From contig NC_017030.1 of NCBI RefSeq assembly GCF_000255295.1, positions 5,146,001 through 5,210,000 on the forward strand: DNA of 64,000 bases, read 5' to 3'. The position numbers and the translations under genes were made by a program. Below, piece by piece: positions 1 to 8,774 of this stretch (positions within the stretch are counted from its first letter, which is position 1; each line of letters begins with the position of its first letter). This DNA comes from Corallococcus coralloides DSM 2259. GTDB lineage: Bacteria > Myxococcota > Myxococcia > Myxococcales > Myxococcaceae. The notes beneath the pieces were generated by a model that saw only the letters and a list, made by a program, of their open reading frames with translations, did not search any database and was not told where the DNA came from.

Positions 1-1
1 C

Positions 2-853
2 ATCGAGGAGGACTCGGACGACAACGACAGCGTCCCGGACCTCCAGTCCTCCTTCGAGAAGCTGCTCGCCAAGAGCCGCAACCTCTCCCCGGACCGCATC
101 CGCACGGTGCTGGAGAGCGTGCTCTTCGTCGCCGAGCGCCCCCTGTCCGTGGACGAGCTCTACCAGGCCACCGGCATCCCCAGGGATCCCATCCTCCAGG
201 CGCTGGATCAGCTCTCCGGCATCCACCGCGAGGGCATCAGCGGCGTCGTCCTCTACGAGGTGGCGGGCGGGTGGCAGTTCCGCACGGACCCCCACTCCGC
301 GGAGTATGTCCGGCGCTACCTGCGGGTGAAGCCGCAGCGGCTCACCCGCGCGGCGGTGGAGACGCTGGCCATCATCGCGTACCGGCAGCCCGTCACCCGG
401 CCGGAGCTGGAGGACATCCGCGGCGTGGACTGCGGCGCGGTGCTCAAGGCGCTGATGGACCGCAAGCTGGTGAAAATCCTGGGGAAGCGGGAAGAAGTCG
501 GCCGCCCCATCCTTTATGGAACCACGCGCGAGTTCCTGGAGTTCTTCGCGCTGAAGGACCTCTCCGCGCTGCCCACGCTCCGGGAATTCCATGAGTTGAC
601 CCAGGAGCACCGGGAAATCGTGGAGAAGGAAGCGGCGCCGCCGCCTCCGAAGGCGGAGGGGACGGTGGCGGCGCTGTCGGACCCGAACTTCACGAAGCGG
701 ATGGAGAAGAACGAGGCGGCCAGCGAGGCCGCTTTGGAAGAGCTGGAGGAGGCCATGGCGGCCGCGGAGCGGAGCCAGAAGGTCAGCGCCAGCATCCTGG
801 AAAGCCCCCCATCGCCCGAGAAGGGTGATAGCGAGGGGCCCAAGCCCGAGTGA
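2..853 (+). CDS. scpB: Segregation and condensation protein B, 5'-truncated by the window edge
   Basis: ScpB is the winged-helix partner of ScpA in the bacterial SMC condensin, acting on the nucleoid in chromosome compaction and segregation. The reading frame is open from base 2, so the true start lies upstream. The GTG at 107 is internal to the family domain (it sits inside the first helix of winged helix one, TVLESVLFVAERPLSVDEL), so I do not use it. The two winged helices run to about codon 195 of the visible part; the second contains RLTRAAVETLAIIAYRQP and GRPILYGTT, both family hallmarks. The remaining ~85 residues are a charged, Ala/Glu-rich tail not typical of short ScpB proteins. A pseudouridine synthase follows 27 bases later, a common scpB-rluB arrangement. 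The identification is firm; only the N-terminus is missing. Confidence 0.95.
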   Translation: MEEDSDDNDSVPDLQSSFEKLLAKSRNLSPDRIRTVLESVLFVAERPLSVDELYQATGIPRDPILQALDQLSGIHREGISGVVLYEVAGGWQFRTDPHSAEYVRRYLRVKPQRLTRAAVETLAIIAYRQPVTRPELEDIRGVDCGAVLKALMDRKLVKILGKREEVGRPILYGTTREFLEFFALKDLSALPTLREFHELTQEHREIVEKEAAPPPPKAEGTVAALSDPNFTKRMEKNEAASEAALEELEEAMAAAERSQKVSASILESPPSPEKGDSEGPKPE

Positions 854-880
854 TGGGCGGCAACTGGAAGAAGGCACGGA

Positions 881-3541
881 ATGGCGGCGGAACGTTTGCA
901 GAAGTACCTGGCTCGCGCGGGAGTTGCTTCGCGCCGGCACGCGGAAGAACTCATCACCTCCGGTCGCGTCGGAGTGAACAACGAGACGGTGACGGAGCTG
1001 GGCAGCCGGGTGGAGCCCGGAGTGGACCTGGTGACCGTCGATGGGAAGCTCGTCACGCCGCCCGAAGAGTCGTCCTACTACCTGCTGTACAAGCCCGTGG
1101 GCGTCGTGACGACGCTGTCGGATCCGCAGGGCCGGCCCACGGTGGCCAGCTATGTGGAGGAGACGGGCCGCCGCTTGTTCCCCGTGGGACGTCTGGACTA
1201 CGACGCCGAAGGAGCGCTGCTCTTCACGGATGACGGCGCGCTGGCGCACAAGCTCACGCATCCGAGCTTCCAGGTGCCGCGCACGTACCTGGCGAAGGTG
1301 AAGGGCGCGCCGGACATGCCCACGCTGGAGAAGCTGCGCGGGGGCGTGCGGCTGGAAGACGGCATGGCCACGCCGGTGTCCGTGGACGTCTTCGAGAAGG
1401 CCGAACGCAACACCTGGCTGAAGATCGTCGTGGCGGAAGGCCGTCCGCACCTCATCAAGCGCCTGTGCGCGGCGGTGGGGCACCCGGTGGTGCGCCTGTT
1501 CCGTCCGAACTACGCGGGCGTGGGCGTGGAGGGGCTGCGCCCTGGCGAGCTGCGGCCGCTGAAGACCGCGGAAGTGATGCAGCTGACGGAGGTGGCGGAA
1601 GGCCGTGCGCAGCCGAATGCCTCGGACCTGAAGCTGCCGCCGCGCCGTCACGGCCGTTCGGCGCCGGGCTTCGGCGGGGCGGATGACGACGACATCGAGC
1701 TGTCGATGGACGACGACGCGCCGGTGGCGCCGCGCAAGACGGAGCGCGCGGCGAAGAAGGCTCCTGCGACGGGGCCCAAGACCCGCGAGGCGCGTCCGGA
1801 GCGCAAGGAGTGGAAGGGCGTGCAGGACGGTGGCACGCGTCCGCCGAAGTTCGCGAAGCGCGGGGCGACGCTGGCCGCGGACGACGACGCGGATCTGGAT
1901 GACGTGCCGACGTTCGACGACGAAGGTGACGAGACGGAGTCGGACGCCGCCGAGGGAGCCACCTACGGCAAGGCCGCGCGAGGCGCGGGCCGTGGCGGTA
2001 AGTCCGAGGGTGAGCGTGCTCCCCGTGGCGCCGCGCGGTTCGGCAAGCCGGCCGGTGCGGGCCGCTCCGAGGGTGGTGCGTCGCGCGGTGGTGGCCGGTT
2101 TGGCGCCGAGGGCGGTGCCTCCCGTGGCGGTGGCCGGTTCGGCGCCGAGGGCGGTGCGTCGCGCGGTGGTGGCCGGTTCGGTAAGCCGGCCGGCGCGGGT
2201 CGTGGTGGTGACGAAGCGCCGCGCGGTCGCTTCGGCAAGCCGGCCCGTGCTGGCGCAGAGGGCGATGCTCCCCGTGGCGGTGGCCGCTTCGGCAAGCCGG
2301 CGGGCGGCAGCCGCTTCGGTGGCGAAGAGGGTGGCGCTCGTGGCGGTGGCCGTTTCGGCAAGCCCGCGGGTCGCTTCGGTGACGAGGGTGGCGCTCGTGG
2401 CGGTGGCCGCTTCGGCAAGCCCGCGGGTCGCTTCGGCGGTGAAGAGGGCGGCGCTCCTCGTGGCGGTGGCCGCTTCGGCAAGCCCGCCGGTGCGGGTCGT
2501 TCCGAGGGTGGCGCGAGCCGTTTCGGTGGCGAAGAGGGTGGCGCTCGTGGCGCGGGCCGTTTCGGCAAGCCGGCCCGGGCAGGCCGCGGTGGTGATGAGG
2601 CTCCGCGCAGCGGCTTCGGCAGGCCGGCCCGTGCGGACGCCGAGGGTGGCGCGTCGCGAGGCGGCGACCGCTTCGGCAAGCCTTCGAGCCGCTTCGGAGG
2701 TGAAGAGGGAAGTGCGCCGCGCGGTGGCAGCCGGTTCGGAAAGCCGGCGGGCCGTGGCGGTGACGAAGGCGCCCCGCGCGGTGGCGGTCGCTTCGGCGCC
2801 GAGGGTGGCGCGTCGCGCGGCGGTGGCCGTTTCGGCAAGCCTTCGGGCCGCTTCGGTGACGAGGGTGGCGCGCCTCGCGGTGGTGGTCGCTTCGGCAAGC
2901 CCGCGGGTCGCTTCGGTGACGAGGGTGGCGCTCGTGGCGGTGGCCGTTTCGGCAAGCCCGCGGGTCGCTTCGGCGCCGAGGGCGGTGCTCCTCGCGGCGG
3001 TGGTCGCTTCGGCAAGCCGGCGGGTGGCAGCCGCTTCGGCAAGCCGGCCGGTGCGGGCCGTGGCGGTGACGAAGGCGGCGCTCCTCGCGGCCGCTTCGGC
3101 AAGCCGGCGGGTGGCAGCCGCTTCGGCGGCGAAGAGGGTGGCGCCCGTGGCGGTGGCCGCTTCGGCAAGCCCGCCGGCGCGGGTCGTTCCGAGGGCGGCG
3201 CGCGCGGTGGTGCCCGCTTCGGCAAGCCTGCTGGCGCGGGCGGTGACCGTCCGGAGCGCCGTGAGTGGAAGCCGCGCGGCGAGTCCGCCGGCCGTCCCGA
3301 GCGGAAGCCCCGTGGCGAGGACTCCGGCAGCCGGTCTCGCGGCGGCGGTGAGTCCTCGTCCAGCGCCTCCGGCGAGCGCATCGTCCGCGCGGGCGTGAAG
3401 AAGGCCCCTCCGGGCGAGCGCGGCGGCGGCTACCAGGAATTCAAGGAGCGCAAGACCCGCGCCTCGGAGCCGCGCTGGAACAGCAAGGCGCCTCGGGGAG
3501 GGGCAGGCCGTCCGCCCCCTCGTGGTGGCCGCTCCCGCTGA
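881..3541 (+). CDS. rluB: RluB/RsuA-family rRNA pseudouridine synthase with very long RFG-repeat tail
   Basis: The family isomerises a specific uridine in rRNA (23S for RluB) to pseudouridine. Residues 1-60 form an S4 RNA-binding domain (RLQKYLARAGVASRRHAEEL). Residues 65-245 form the RsuA/RluB catalytic domain, with GRLDYDAEG holding the expected catalytic Asp at about residue 106. From about residue 250 to 886 the protein is low-complexity: an acidic/basic linker, about thirty RFG units in GGGRFGKPAG-like repeats, then a basic end. The usual family length is 240-300 residues, so the tail more than doubles the protein. The tail stays in frame with no stop, and its repeats vary at codon level, so it is likely expressed. 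ATG at 881 begins exactly at the S4 domain. Whether this copy modifies 23S (RluB) or another rRNA site cannot be told from sequence alone. Confidence 0.92.
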   Translation: MAAERLQKYLARAGVASRRHAEELITSGRVGVNNETVTELGSRVEPGVDLVTVDGKLVTPPEESSYYLLYKPVGVVTTLSDPQGRPTVASYVEETGRRLFPVGRLDYDAEGALLFTDDGALAHKLTHPSFQVPRTYLAKVKGAPDMPTLEKLRGGVRLEDGMATPVSVDVFEKAERNTWLKIVVAEGRPHLIKRLCAAVGHPVVRLFRPNYAGVGVEGLRPGELRPLKTAEVMQLTEVAEGRAQPNASDLKLPPRRHGRSAPGFGGADDDDIELSMDDDAPVAPRKTERAAKKAPATGPKTREARPERKEWKGVQDGGTRPPKFAKRGATLAADDDADLDDVPTFDDEGDETESDAAEGATYGKAARGAGRGGKSEGERAPRGAARFGKPAGAGRSEGGASRGGGRFGAEGGASRGGGRFGAEGGASRGGGRFGKPAGAGRGGDEAPRGRFGKPARAGAEGDAPRGGGRFGKPAGGSRFGGEEGGARGGGRFGKPAGRFGDEGGARGGGRFGKPAGRFGGEEGGAPRGGGRFGKPAGAGRSEGGASRFGGEEGGARGAGRFGKPARAGRGGDEAPRSGFGRPARADAEGGASRGGDRFGKPSSRFGGEEGSAPRGGSRFGKPAGRGGDEGAPRGGGRFGAEGGASRGGGRFGKPSGRFGDEGGAPRGGGRFGKPAGRFGDEGGARGGGRFGKPAGRFGAEGGAPRGGGRFGKPAGGSRFGKPAGAGRGGDEGGAPRGRFGKPAGGSRFGGEEGGARGGGRFGKPAGAGRSEGGARGGARFGKPAGAGGDRPERREWKPRGESAGRPERKPRGEDSGSRSRGGGESSSSASGERIVRAGVKKAPPGERGGGYQEFKERKTRASEPRWNSKAPRGGAGRPPPRGGRSR
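1981..3243 (+). repeat. In-gene tandem array encoding GGGRFGKPAG / RFG(D/G/A)EGGA units
   Basis: This stretch of the pseudouridine synthase gene encodes about thirty RFG motifs. They come mainly as alternating RFGKPAG and RFGDEGGA, RFGGEEGGA or RFGAEGGA blocks joined by RGGG. At DNA level the units share long near-identical segments around cgcttcggcaagcc, with synonymous and small indel differences. Because the array is so biased in composition, other frames on both strands are also open here and should not be taken as genes. The encoded tail mixes Lys/Arg with Asp/Glu, has Phe as its main aromatic residue, and resembles RGG/FG-type RNA-binding disordered regions. Confidence 0.9.
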
Positions 3542-3638
3542 ACCAACCTTCCTCCTGGGTCGCTCCGTCGGTGGGCGGCCCGGGAGGGCGTTGATATAAC
3601 CGCCGCCTACCTCCAGCGTCCGCCGCTCCGGGAGAACG

Positions 3639-5756
3639 ATGCGAATCCGCGTGCGACCCCTCTTCCTCGCCCTGACCCTGCTCGTCGGGTGCAACGGCAA
3701 CCGGGATCAGCTCCTCGCGGAGATCCAGGACCCCCGTCCCGAAGTCCGTGCCGCGGCCGTGAAGAAGCTGGCCGATCAGAACAACGCGGACGACCTGGTC
3801 CTCTTCACCCGCGCCGCCAAGGACCTCTCCGCCATCGTCCGCGGTGAAGCCGCCAGCGCGCTCGGGGAGAGCCAGGATCCGCGCGTCGTGGACCTGCTCG
3901 GAGAGCTCCTGGAGGATCCCGACGAGGCCGTGCAGGGCCAGGCCGCCCTGGCGCTCGCCAAGGTGAAGAACGACAAGGCCAAGGCGTACCTCACGCTCCA
4001 GTACGGACGGCGGGGCCGCGCCACGCGCCGGGTCATCGTCCAGGCCCTCAAGAGCGCCAACGTCCCCGGCGCCATGGCCACCGTCGTCGCCGCCGAAGCC
4101 AAGGGCCTCTGGGACCGCAACCTCCTGGCCCTCACCGAAGGCGCGCTCCCGGAACGCGTGGGCGCCGCCGAAGAGCTGGGCAAAAGCGGCCGCGTGGAGG
4201 CGGTGAACCGGCTGCTGCCCATGGTGCGCGACAGCCAGGTCATCCTCGCCGCCGCCGCCGTGCGCGGACTGGGCGACGCGGGCGACACGCGCGCGGTGGC
4301 CCCCATCGCGCTGCTCCTCGACGAGAGCTTCCCGGAGCTGCGCGAATCCGCCATCGGCGCGCTGATGAAGCTGCAGGACCCGACGGCCGCGACGAAGCTC
4401 CAGGCGGTGGCCGTGGAGAAGAGCGCGGTGAGCCCGCTGGCCACCGATGCCATCCTGACCTTCCCGCGCACGCCCGTGACGGACGCCGCGCTGTGCGCCA
4501 TCGCGCTCGACGGCGCCCGGGCCGAGGCCCGCGACGCCGCACGCGCCATGCGTTCGCGAGGCGGCTGCCCGGCGGACCCCATCGCGGACCGGCTGTCGCG
4601 TCCGGCCTCCGCGGCGTCGGGGCTTCAGGCGGTGACGGGCCTGGGCCCGGCGGCGCAGGCGCTGCTGCCCAAGGTGACGCCGTGGCTCAACCAGCCGGAC
4701 GTCGGGCTGCGCACGCTCGCGGTGGAAGCGGTGACGCACGTGGGCGACGCCTCCGTGGTGCCCGTCATCCAGAAGCTCTACGAGCAGGAGGTCGCCGGGC
4801 TCACGGCGCTGCGCGCGGACTGGATCCCGCAGGCGCTGCCGCGGAAGTACGCCGCGGACCTGGATCCGTCGGCCCCGCGCCCGGAAGCGGCGAGGGGAAA
4901 GGAAGATCCCCGGTCCGGTAAGCACGCGCAGCTCTTCGAGCGACTCCAGGCGCTCAACGCGGCCCGCGCCAAGGAGGCCGGGCGCGTGGTGGTGCCGCCG
5001 CGAGTCCCCTCGGAGCTGAGCGACGACGTGGAGCCCGCGAAGCTGCAGCCGCTGGCCACGTTGCTCACCGCGATGGGTGCGCTGAAGGCGCCCGGAGCGC
5101 TGGAGATCCTCAAGGGCTACGCGGACGACGTGAGCCCGGTGCTGCGCGCGGCGGCGCTGGTGGGGCTCGCCTCCGTGGGGCCCGAGGGCATGGAGGTGAC
5201 CCGCGCGGCGCTGCTGGAGCCCGACCGCGAGCTGCAGAAGACGCTGGCGCTGGCGCTGGCGGAGCAGGGTGAGGCCGGGCAGCTCGCGCTGATCGCGTCG
5301 CTGCCGAAGATGGGCAGCGAGAAGCTGGTGGTCCTGGATGCGCTGACGCGCGTGGGACCGCCGCCCGCGTCCGCGTCGGAGGCGTTGCAGGGCGTGGTGA
5401 AGGAGGGTGGGGCGGAGGCGGCGCTCGCGGCGCAGCTCCTGGGGCGGATGGGCGCGAAGGACGCGGTGCCCACGCTGCTCAAGGCGCTGGATGACTCCAA
5501 CAGCGTGGCCCGGCGCGACGTGCTGCTGGCGCTGGGGGCCATGGGCGACGCGAAGTCCGCGGAGGTGGTGGGGCGGGACCTGTACCACGACCTGCCGGAG
5601 ATCCGCGCCGCGGCGGCCACGGCGCTGCGCAAGATGAACACCGGAGCGGAGGCCGAGCCGCTGGACGCGCTGAAGGGCGACTACTTCCGCGAGGTCCGCG
5701 TCGCGGCGGGGGCCTCGCTGACGAAGGAAGGCACGGCGGCTGGCGGAGCGCGGTGA
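3639..5756 (+). CDS. HEAT-repeat lipoprotein
   Basis: A 705-residue protein starting with a lipoprotein signal (MRIRVRPLFLALTLLVGC), so it is predicted to be lipid-anchored through Cys18. The rest is a run of two-helix HEAT/PBS-type repeats, such as DPRPEVRAAAVKKLADQ, DPDEAVQGQAALALAKVK and DDSNSVARRDVLLALGAM, spread over almost the whole length with a less regular stretch around residues 400-450. Such solenoids usually bind proteins; no catalytic motif is visible. Its TGA stop is directly followed by the ATG of the next gene (no intervening base), implying translational coupling. An AT-rich TATAAC at 3595-3600 may be a -10 element, but no matching -35 is clear. The biological role is unknown. 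Confidence 0.85.
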   Translation: MRIRVRPLFLALTLLVGCNGNRDQLLAEIQDPRPEVRAAAVKKLADQNNADDLVLFTRAAKDLSAIVRGEAASALGESQDPRVVDLLGELLEDPDEAVQGQAALALAKVKNDKAKAYLTLQYGRRGRATRRVIVQALKSANVPGAMATVVAAEAKGLWDRNLLALTEGALPERVGAAEELGKSGRVEAVNRLLPMVRDSQVILAAAAVRGLGDAGDTRAVAPIALLLDESFPELRESAIGALMKLQDPTAATKLQAVAVEKSAVSPLATDAILTFPRTPVTDAALCAIALDGARAEARDAARAMRSRGGCPADPIADRLSRPASAASGLQAVTGLGPAAQALLPKVTPWLNQPDVGLRTLAVEAVTHVGDASVVPVIQKLYEQEVAGLTALRADWIPQALPRKYAADLDPSAPRPEAARGKEDPRSGKHAQLFERLQALNAARAKEAGRVVVPPRVPSELSDDVEPAKLQPLATLLTAMGALKAPGALEILKGYADDVSPVLRAAALVGLASVGPEGMEVTRAALLEPDRELQKTLALALAEQGEAGQLALIASLPKMGSEKLVVLDALTRVGPPPASASEALQGVVKEGGAEAALAAQLLGRMGAKDAVPTLLKALDDSNSVARRDVLLALGAMGDAKSAEVVGRDLYHDLPEIRAAAATALRKMNTGAEAEPLDALKGDYFREVRVAAGASLTKEGTAAGGAR

Positions 5757-7742
5757 ATGGAGTCGCGCGCACTCAAGGACAAGGCGACAGAGGCCTTCGG
5801 CAAGGGCCGCTTCGCCAAGGCCGCCGAGCTGTACGAGGACTACTGCCAGGCGGAGCCGAAGGACCACCAGAGCCGCTTGCGCATGGGGGATGCATGGTCC
5901 AAGGCCGGTCAGCGTGACCGCGCTGTCTCCGCTTACCAGTCCGCGGCGGAGGGCTTCGCGAAGGAGGGCTTTCTTCCGCGCGCCATCGCCGCGAGCAAGC
6001 TGATCCTCGAGCTGGATCCGTCCCACCAGGGCGTGCAGCAGATGCTCGCGGACCTGTACGCGCGAAGGGGCACGCCGGCCACCTCCAGGCCGAAGCCGAA
6101 AGACGCCGCGCCCACGTCCACCTCCGCGAGCCTCATCTCCCAACGGGAGGCCCCACCCGAAGCCACCAGCCCCAAGGCCGCGCCCCCGAAACCATTGGAG
6201 GCCGGTGGAGCACCAGTGGACCTGTCGGATGCGCTCCCGCCCGAGCTCGCACTGTCCAACGCGCCCGCGCCCGTCGCGGACGACACCGAGGTGGTCCTCT
6301 CCGTCGAGGTCGAGCTCGAGCCCACGCAGGACGAGCCCAAGGCGCCAGCGGTGTCCCAACCCGCCGCGCCTGCGACCGCGAGCCCTCCCGCACCGCCAGC
6401 CGCCGGATCCGCGCCGCCCGAAACACCCGCGGTGCCTGTCGCCGCCACGCCACCCGCCGCCCCCGCACCGACGAGCCAGTCCGTCCGGGTCGCACCGCCG
6501 TCCCCATCTCCCATGCCCGAGCATCCCCAGATCCGGACGCCCAGCGGACGCTGGCAGGCGCTCGCGCCGCCCATCACGGGCCCCGACACCGCGCCGGCCC
6601 ACACCGAGCCGAAGCCTCCTATCCAAGCCGCGCCCCCGGGCCTGCGCCCCCGCCGCGTCGACACGCCCTCCAGGCCCACGGCCACGGTCGCCGTGGGTGC
6701 CTCCGTGGTGCCCACCTCCGCCGGAGCCCCGGAGCCCTGGCGTGCGTCCCTGCGCGTCTCCAGCTTCACGGAGCTGGAGATCGAAGCAGACTCGCTGCTG
6801 CACGCGGTGGAGCTGGCGGCCCAGCGGGGACTGGCCGAACACGCGCCGGAAGAGGAGCCCGTCTACGAGCTGACCGAAGAGGCCGGGCCCGGCAGCTGGG
6901 ACGCGCTGCCGTCCATCCCGCTCTTCTCCGACCTGCCGCGCGACGCGTTCATCCAGCTCTTCGAACGCTGCCCGCTGCGGCGCTTCGGCCCCGGCGAGCG
7001 CATCCTCGCGCAGGGCACGCACGGCGACGCCTTCTACGTCATCTGCGAAGGCAGCGTGCGCGTCTTCCGAGAGGAGGACAGCCACCGCCAGGACCTGGCC
7101 ACGCTGGAGGTCGGCGCCTTCTTCGGCGAGATGGCGCTCCTGTCCGGAGCCCCGCGCGCCGCCTCCGTGGAGTCCGTGTCCGACGACACGCAGGTGCTCG
7201 AAATCTCCGCAGCCGTGCTCGCCACGCTCTCGCGCAGCCATCCGCCCGTGGCCAAGGCCCTCAAGAAGTTCTGCCGCGAGCGGCTCCTCGCGAACGTGAT
7301 GAACAGCTCCGCGCTGTTCCGCCCCTTCAACCGCAAGGATCGCCGCAACCTGGTGGAGCGCTTCCGGGCCCGCGACGTGGAGCGCGGTGACGTCATCATC
7401 CGAGAAGGCGACGCCACGGACGGCCTCTACGTCGTCCTCTCCGGAGAGGTCGAGGTCCACAAGAGCGGGCAGCGGCTGACGAGCCTGAAGGAAGGGGACC
7501 TGTTCGGAGAGATCTCCCTCCTGCAGAAGACCCCGGCCACCGCCACCGTGGAGGCCACGCGCCACACCACGCTGCTGCGCCTGCCGCGCGAGGACTTCGA
7601 CTCGCTCATCTCCAGCCACCCGCAGGTCCTGATGCTCGTCTCGGACCTGAGCGACGAGCGCCTGCGCCGCACGCAGCACGTGCTGGACAGCCAGGCCGGG
7701 ACCGCGATGGACGACGAGGAGGAAGACCTCATCCTCGTCTGA
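5757..7742 (+). CDS. TPR protein with two cyclic-nucleotide-binding domains
   Basis: A 661-residue cytoplasmic protein. Residues 1-100 look like TPR repeats (AKAAELYEDYCQAEPKDHQ, MGDAWSKAGQRDRAVSAYQ). Residues ~105-345 are a Pro/Ala-rich linker. Two cNMP-binding (CAP_ED-type) beta-barrels follow, about 380-500 and 510-640. The first has the phosphate-binding cassette FGEMALLSGAPRAASV with the Arg that usually contacts the cyclic phosphate. The second reads FGEISLLQKTPATATV, where that Arg is Ala, so it may not bind cAMP/cGMP. No DNA-binding helix-turn-helix follows, unlike CRP. It starts immediately after the stop of the HEAT lipoprotein gene. The output of the protein is unknown; a scaffold or sensor role is an inference. 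Confidence 0.85.
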   Translation: MESRALKDKATEAFGKGRFAKAAELYEDYCQAEPKDHQSRLRMGDAWSKAGQRDRAVSAYQSAAEGFAKEGFLPRAIAASKLILELDPSHQGVQQMLADLYARRGTPATSRPKPKDAAPTSTSASLISQREAPPEATSPKAAPPKPLEAGGAPVDLSDALPPELALSNAPAPVADDTEVVLSVEVELEPTQDEPKAPAVSQPAAPATASPPAPPAAGSAPPETPAVPVAATPPAAPAPTSQSVRVAPPSPSPMPEHPQIRTPSGRWQALAPPITGPDTAPAHTEPKPPIQAAPPGLRPRRVDTPSRPTATVAVGASVVPTSAGAPEPWRASLRVSSFTELEIEADSLLHAVELAAQRGLAEHAPEEEPVYELTEEAGPGSWDALPSIPLFSDLPRDAFIQLFERCPLRRFGPGERILAQGTHGDAFYVICEGSVRVFREEDSHRQDLATLEVGAFFGEMALLSGAPRAASVESVSDDTQVLEISAAVLATLSRSHPPVAKALKKFCRERLLANVMNSSALFRPFNRKDRRNLVERFRARDVERGDVIIREGDATDGLYVVLSGEVEVHKSGQRLTSLKEGDLFGEISLLQKTPATATVEATRHTTLLRLPREDFDSLISSHPQVLMLVSDLSDERLRRTQHVLDSQAGTAMDDEEEDLILV

Positions 7743-7814
7743 CGTGCCCTCACGGGTCCCCTGAGCCGAAGCCCACCCCGCGAGTCGCCTGACGCAACCC
7801 GACAGGGCGCCAGG

Positions 7815-7843
7815 TTGTGACGCCCGGAAGCGCCCGCTATCCT
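7815..7843 (+). promoter_or_regulatory. Candidate sigma-70-type promoter of the T6SS locus, leaderless geometry
   Basis: TTGTGA at 7815-7820 and TATCCT at 7838-7843 are separated by exactly 17 bases. The ATG of the next gene begins at 7851, about seven bases after the -10 hexamer, so the transcript would start at or very near the start codon. No Shine-Dalgarno sequence is visible before that ATG, which fits a leaderless mRNA. This is a pattern match only. Confidence 0.45.
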
Positions 7844-7850
7844 CCCCGGC

Positions 7851-8768
7851 ATGGCTGGAGGCCAGCACGCGACAGCGGGATTGGGGCCCGACGACATCGC
7901 CGAGCTGGAAGCCATTGGCTCCGAGCCCGGCTATGACGTGTTCCTCGTCCCCGCGCGTGCCCTCGAAGGGGCCGTGGAGGAGTGCCGCTCCAACATCGCG
8001 CTCGCCTTCCACAACACGAAGCGCGGGGTGGAGAGCGTCCTCGCCCGTGAGGCGGAGGTCGCCGCGCTCCCGGGCGTGAACGTGGAGGAGCTGCGCGAGC
8101 TGCCGCTGCTCGCCCAGGGCCTGGCCTGGGCCGCGCTGCGCGTCCAGCGCGACATGCGGGCCAGCTCCTTTGGAACCCTCTTCGACCGCGCCCAGCAGCT
8201 GCGCCGCAAGCTGCTCAAGACCGCGGAGGCGCTCGCGGAGGCTTCCTTTCTCACCGCCGCGGACGTGACGGCCGCCCACGGAGAGGGCCACCGCGACGTG
8301 GTGGGGGACTGCCTGGGACTCGTGGCGCTGTTCCGCAGGCACGAGGAGAAGCTCGCCGGCCGCTCTCCCGTCACCCCCGAGGACGTGAACGAAGTGGAGC
8401 GCGTGGCGCAGCAGCTGCGCGCCCTGCTCGCGGCCCCCGGCGAGGCCCGCGACGACGGAAACTCACCGCTGCTCTTCGAAGCCACGGAGACGCGGGACCG
8501 CTTCTGGACGCTGCTCACCCGGCGCCACGACGTCCTCTGGCGCTGTGGCGCGTGGCTCTTCGGCCGGGACGTGGACATGCACGTGCCGCCGCTCCTGGCC
8601 CGCCACCCGCTGGTGCGCGCCGTCGAGCCCACGTCCATCGAACGCGCGAAGCAGCAGCAGACGCCAGCGAAGCGCGGGGCGACTCCCATCGACTACGCCC
8701 CGGACAGCAACGTGCGCTCCAAGGTCCGCTTCATGGTGAAGGTCGGCTTCGACTTTCCCTCCCGCTAG
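7851..8768 (+). CDS. T6SS-locus protein of unknown function
   Basis: A 305-residue, mostly helical soluble protein with no signal peptide or membrane segment. I do not recognise its family. It contains a long run of amphipathic helices (for example RAQQLRRKLLKTAEALAEA and VERVAQQLRALLAAPGEAR) and ends with a short basic/aromatic stretch (VRSKVRFMVKVGFDFPSR). It is the first gene of a plus-strand run that leads into tssG and the rest of a type VI secretion system, with six bases between its stop and the next ATG, so a role in that system is likely from context. Possible alternatives are a TssA-like cap or baseplate accessory, or a chaperone, but nothing in the sequence decides this. Confidence 0.75.
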   Translation: MAGGQHATAGLGPDDIAELEAIGSEPGYDVFLVPARALEGAVEECRSNIALAFHNTKRGVESVLAREAEVAALPGVNVEELRELPLLAQGLAWAALRVQRDMRASSFGTLFDRAQQLRRKLLKTAEALAEASFLTAADVTAAHGEGHRDVVGDCLGLVALFRRHEEKLAGRSPVTPEDVNEVERVAQQLRALLAAPGEARDDGNSPLLFEATETRDRFWTLLTRRHDVLWRCGAWLFGRDVDMHVPPLLARHPLVRAVEPTSIERAKQQQTPAKRGATPIDYAPDSNVRSKVRFMVKVGFDFPSR

Positions 8769-8774
8769 ACACCC

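Noticed and set aside
1963-3381. 472-codon minus-strand frame of Pro-rich repeats (RPPPRGAPPS...)
   Set aside because: Mirror of the RFG repeat array; no ribosome binding site or independent support.
1683-3398. 571-codon plus-strand frame inside the pseudouridine synthase tail
   Set aside because: The repeat array is open in several frames because of its composition; the frame gives only Arg/Ala/Ser/Val-rich sequence with no domain.
3441-8342. 1633-codon open frame on the minus strand
   Set aside because: It lies opposite the HEAT, TPR/CNB and first T6SS genes, has His/Arg/Leu/Gln-rich composition typical of the antisense of GC-rich coding DNA, and no domain.
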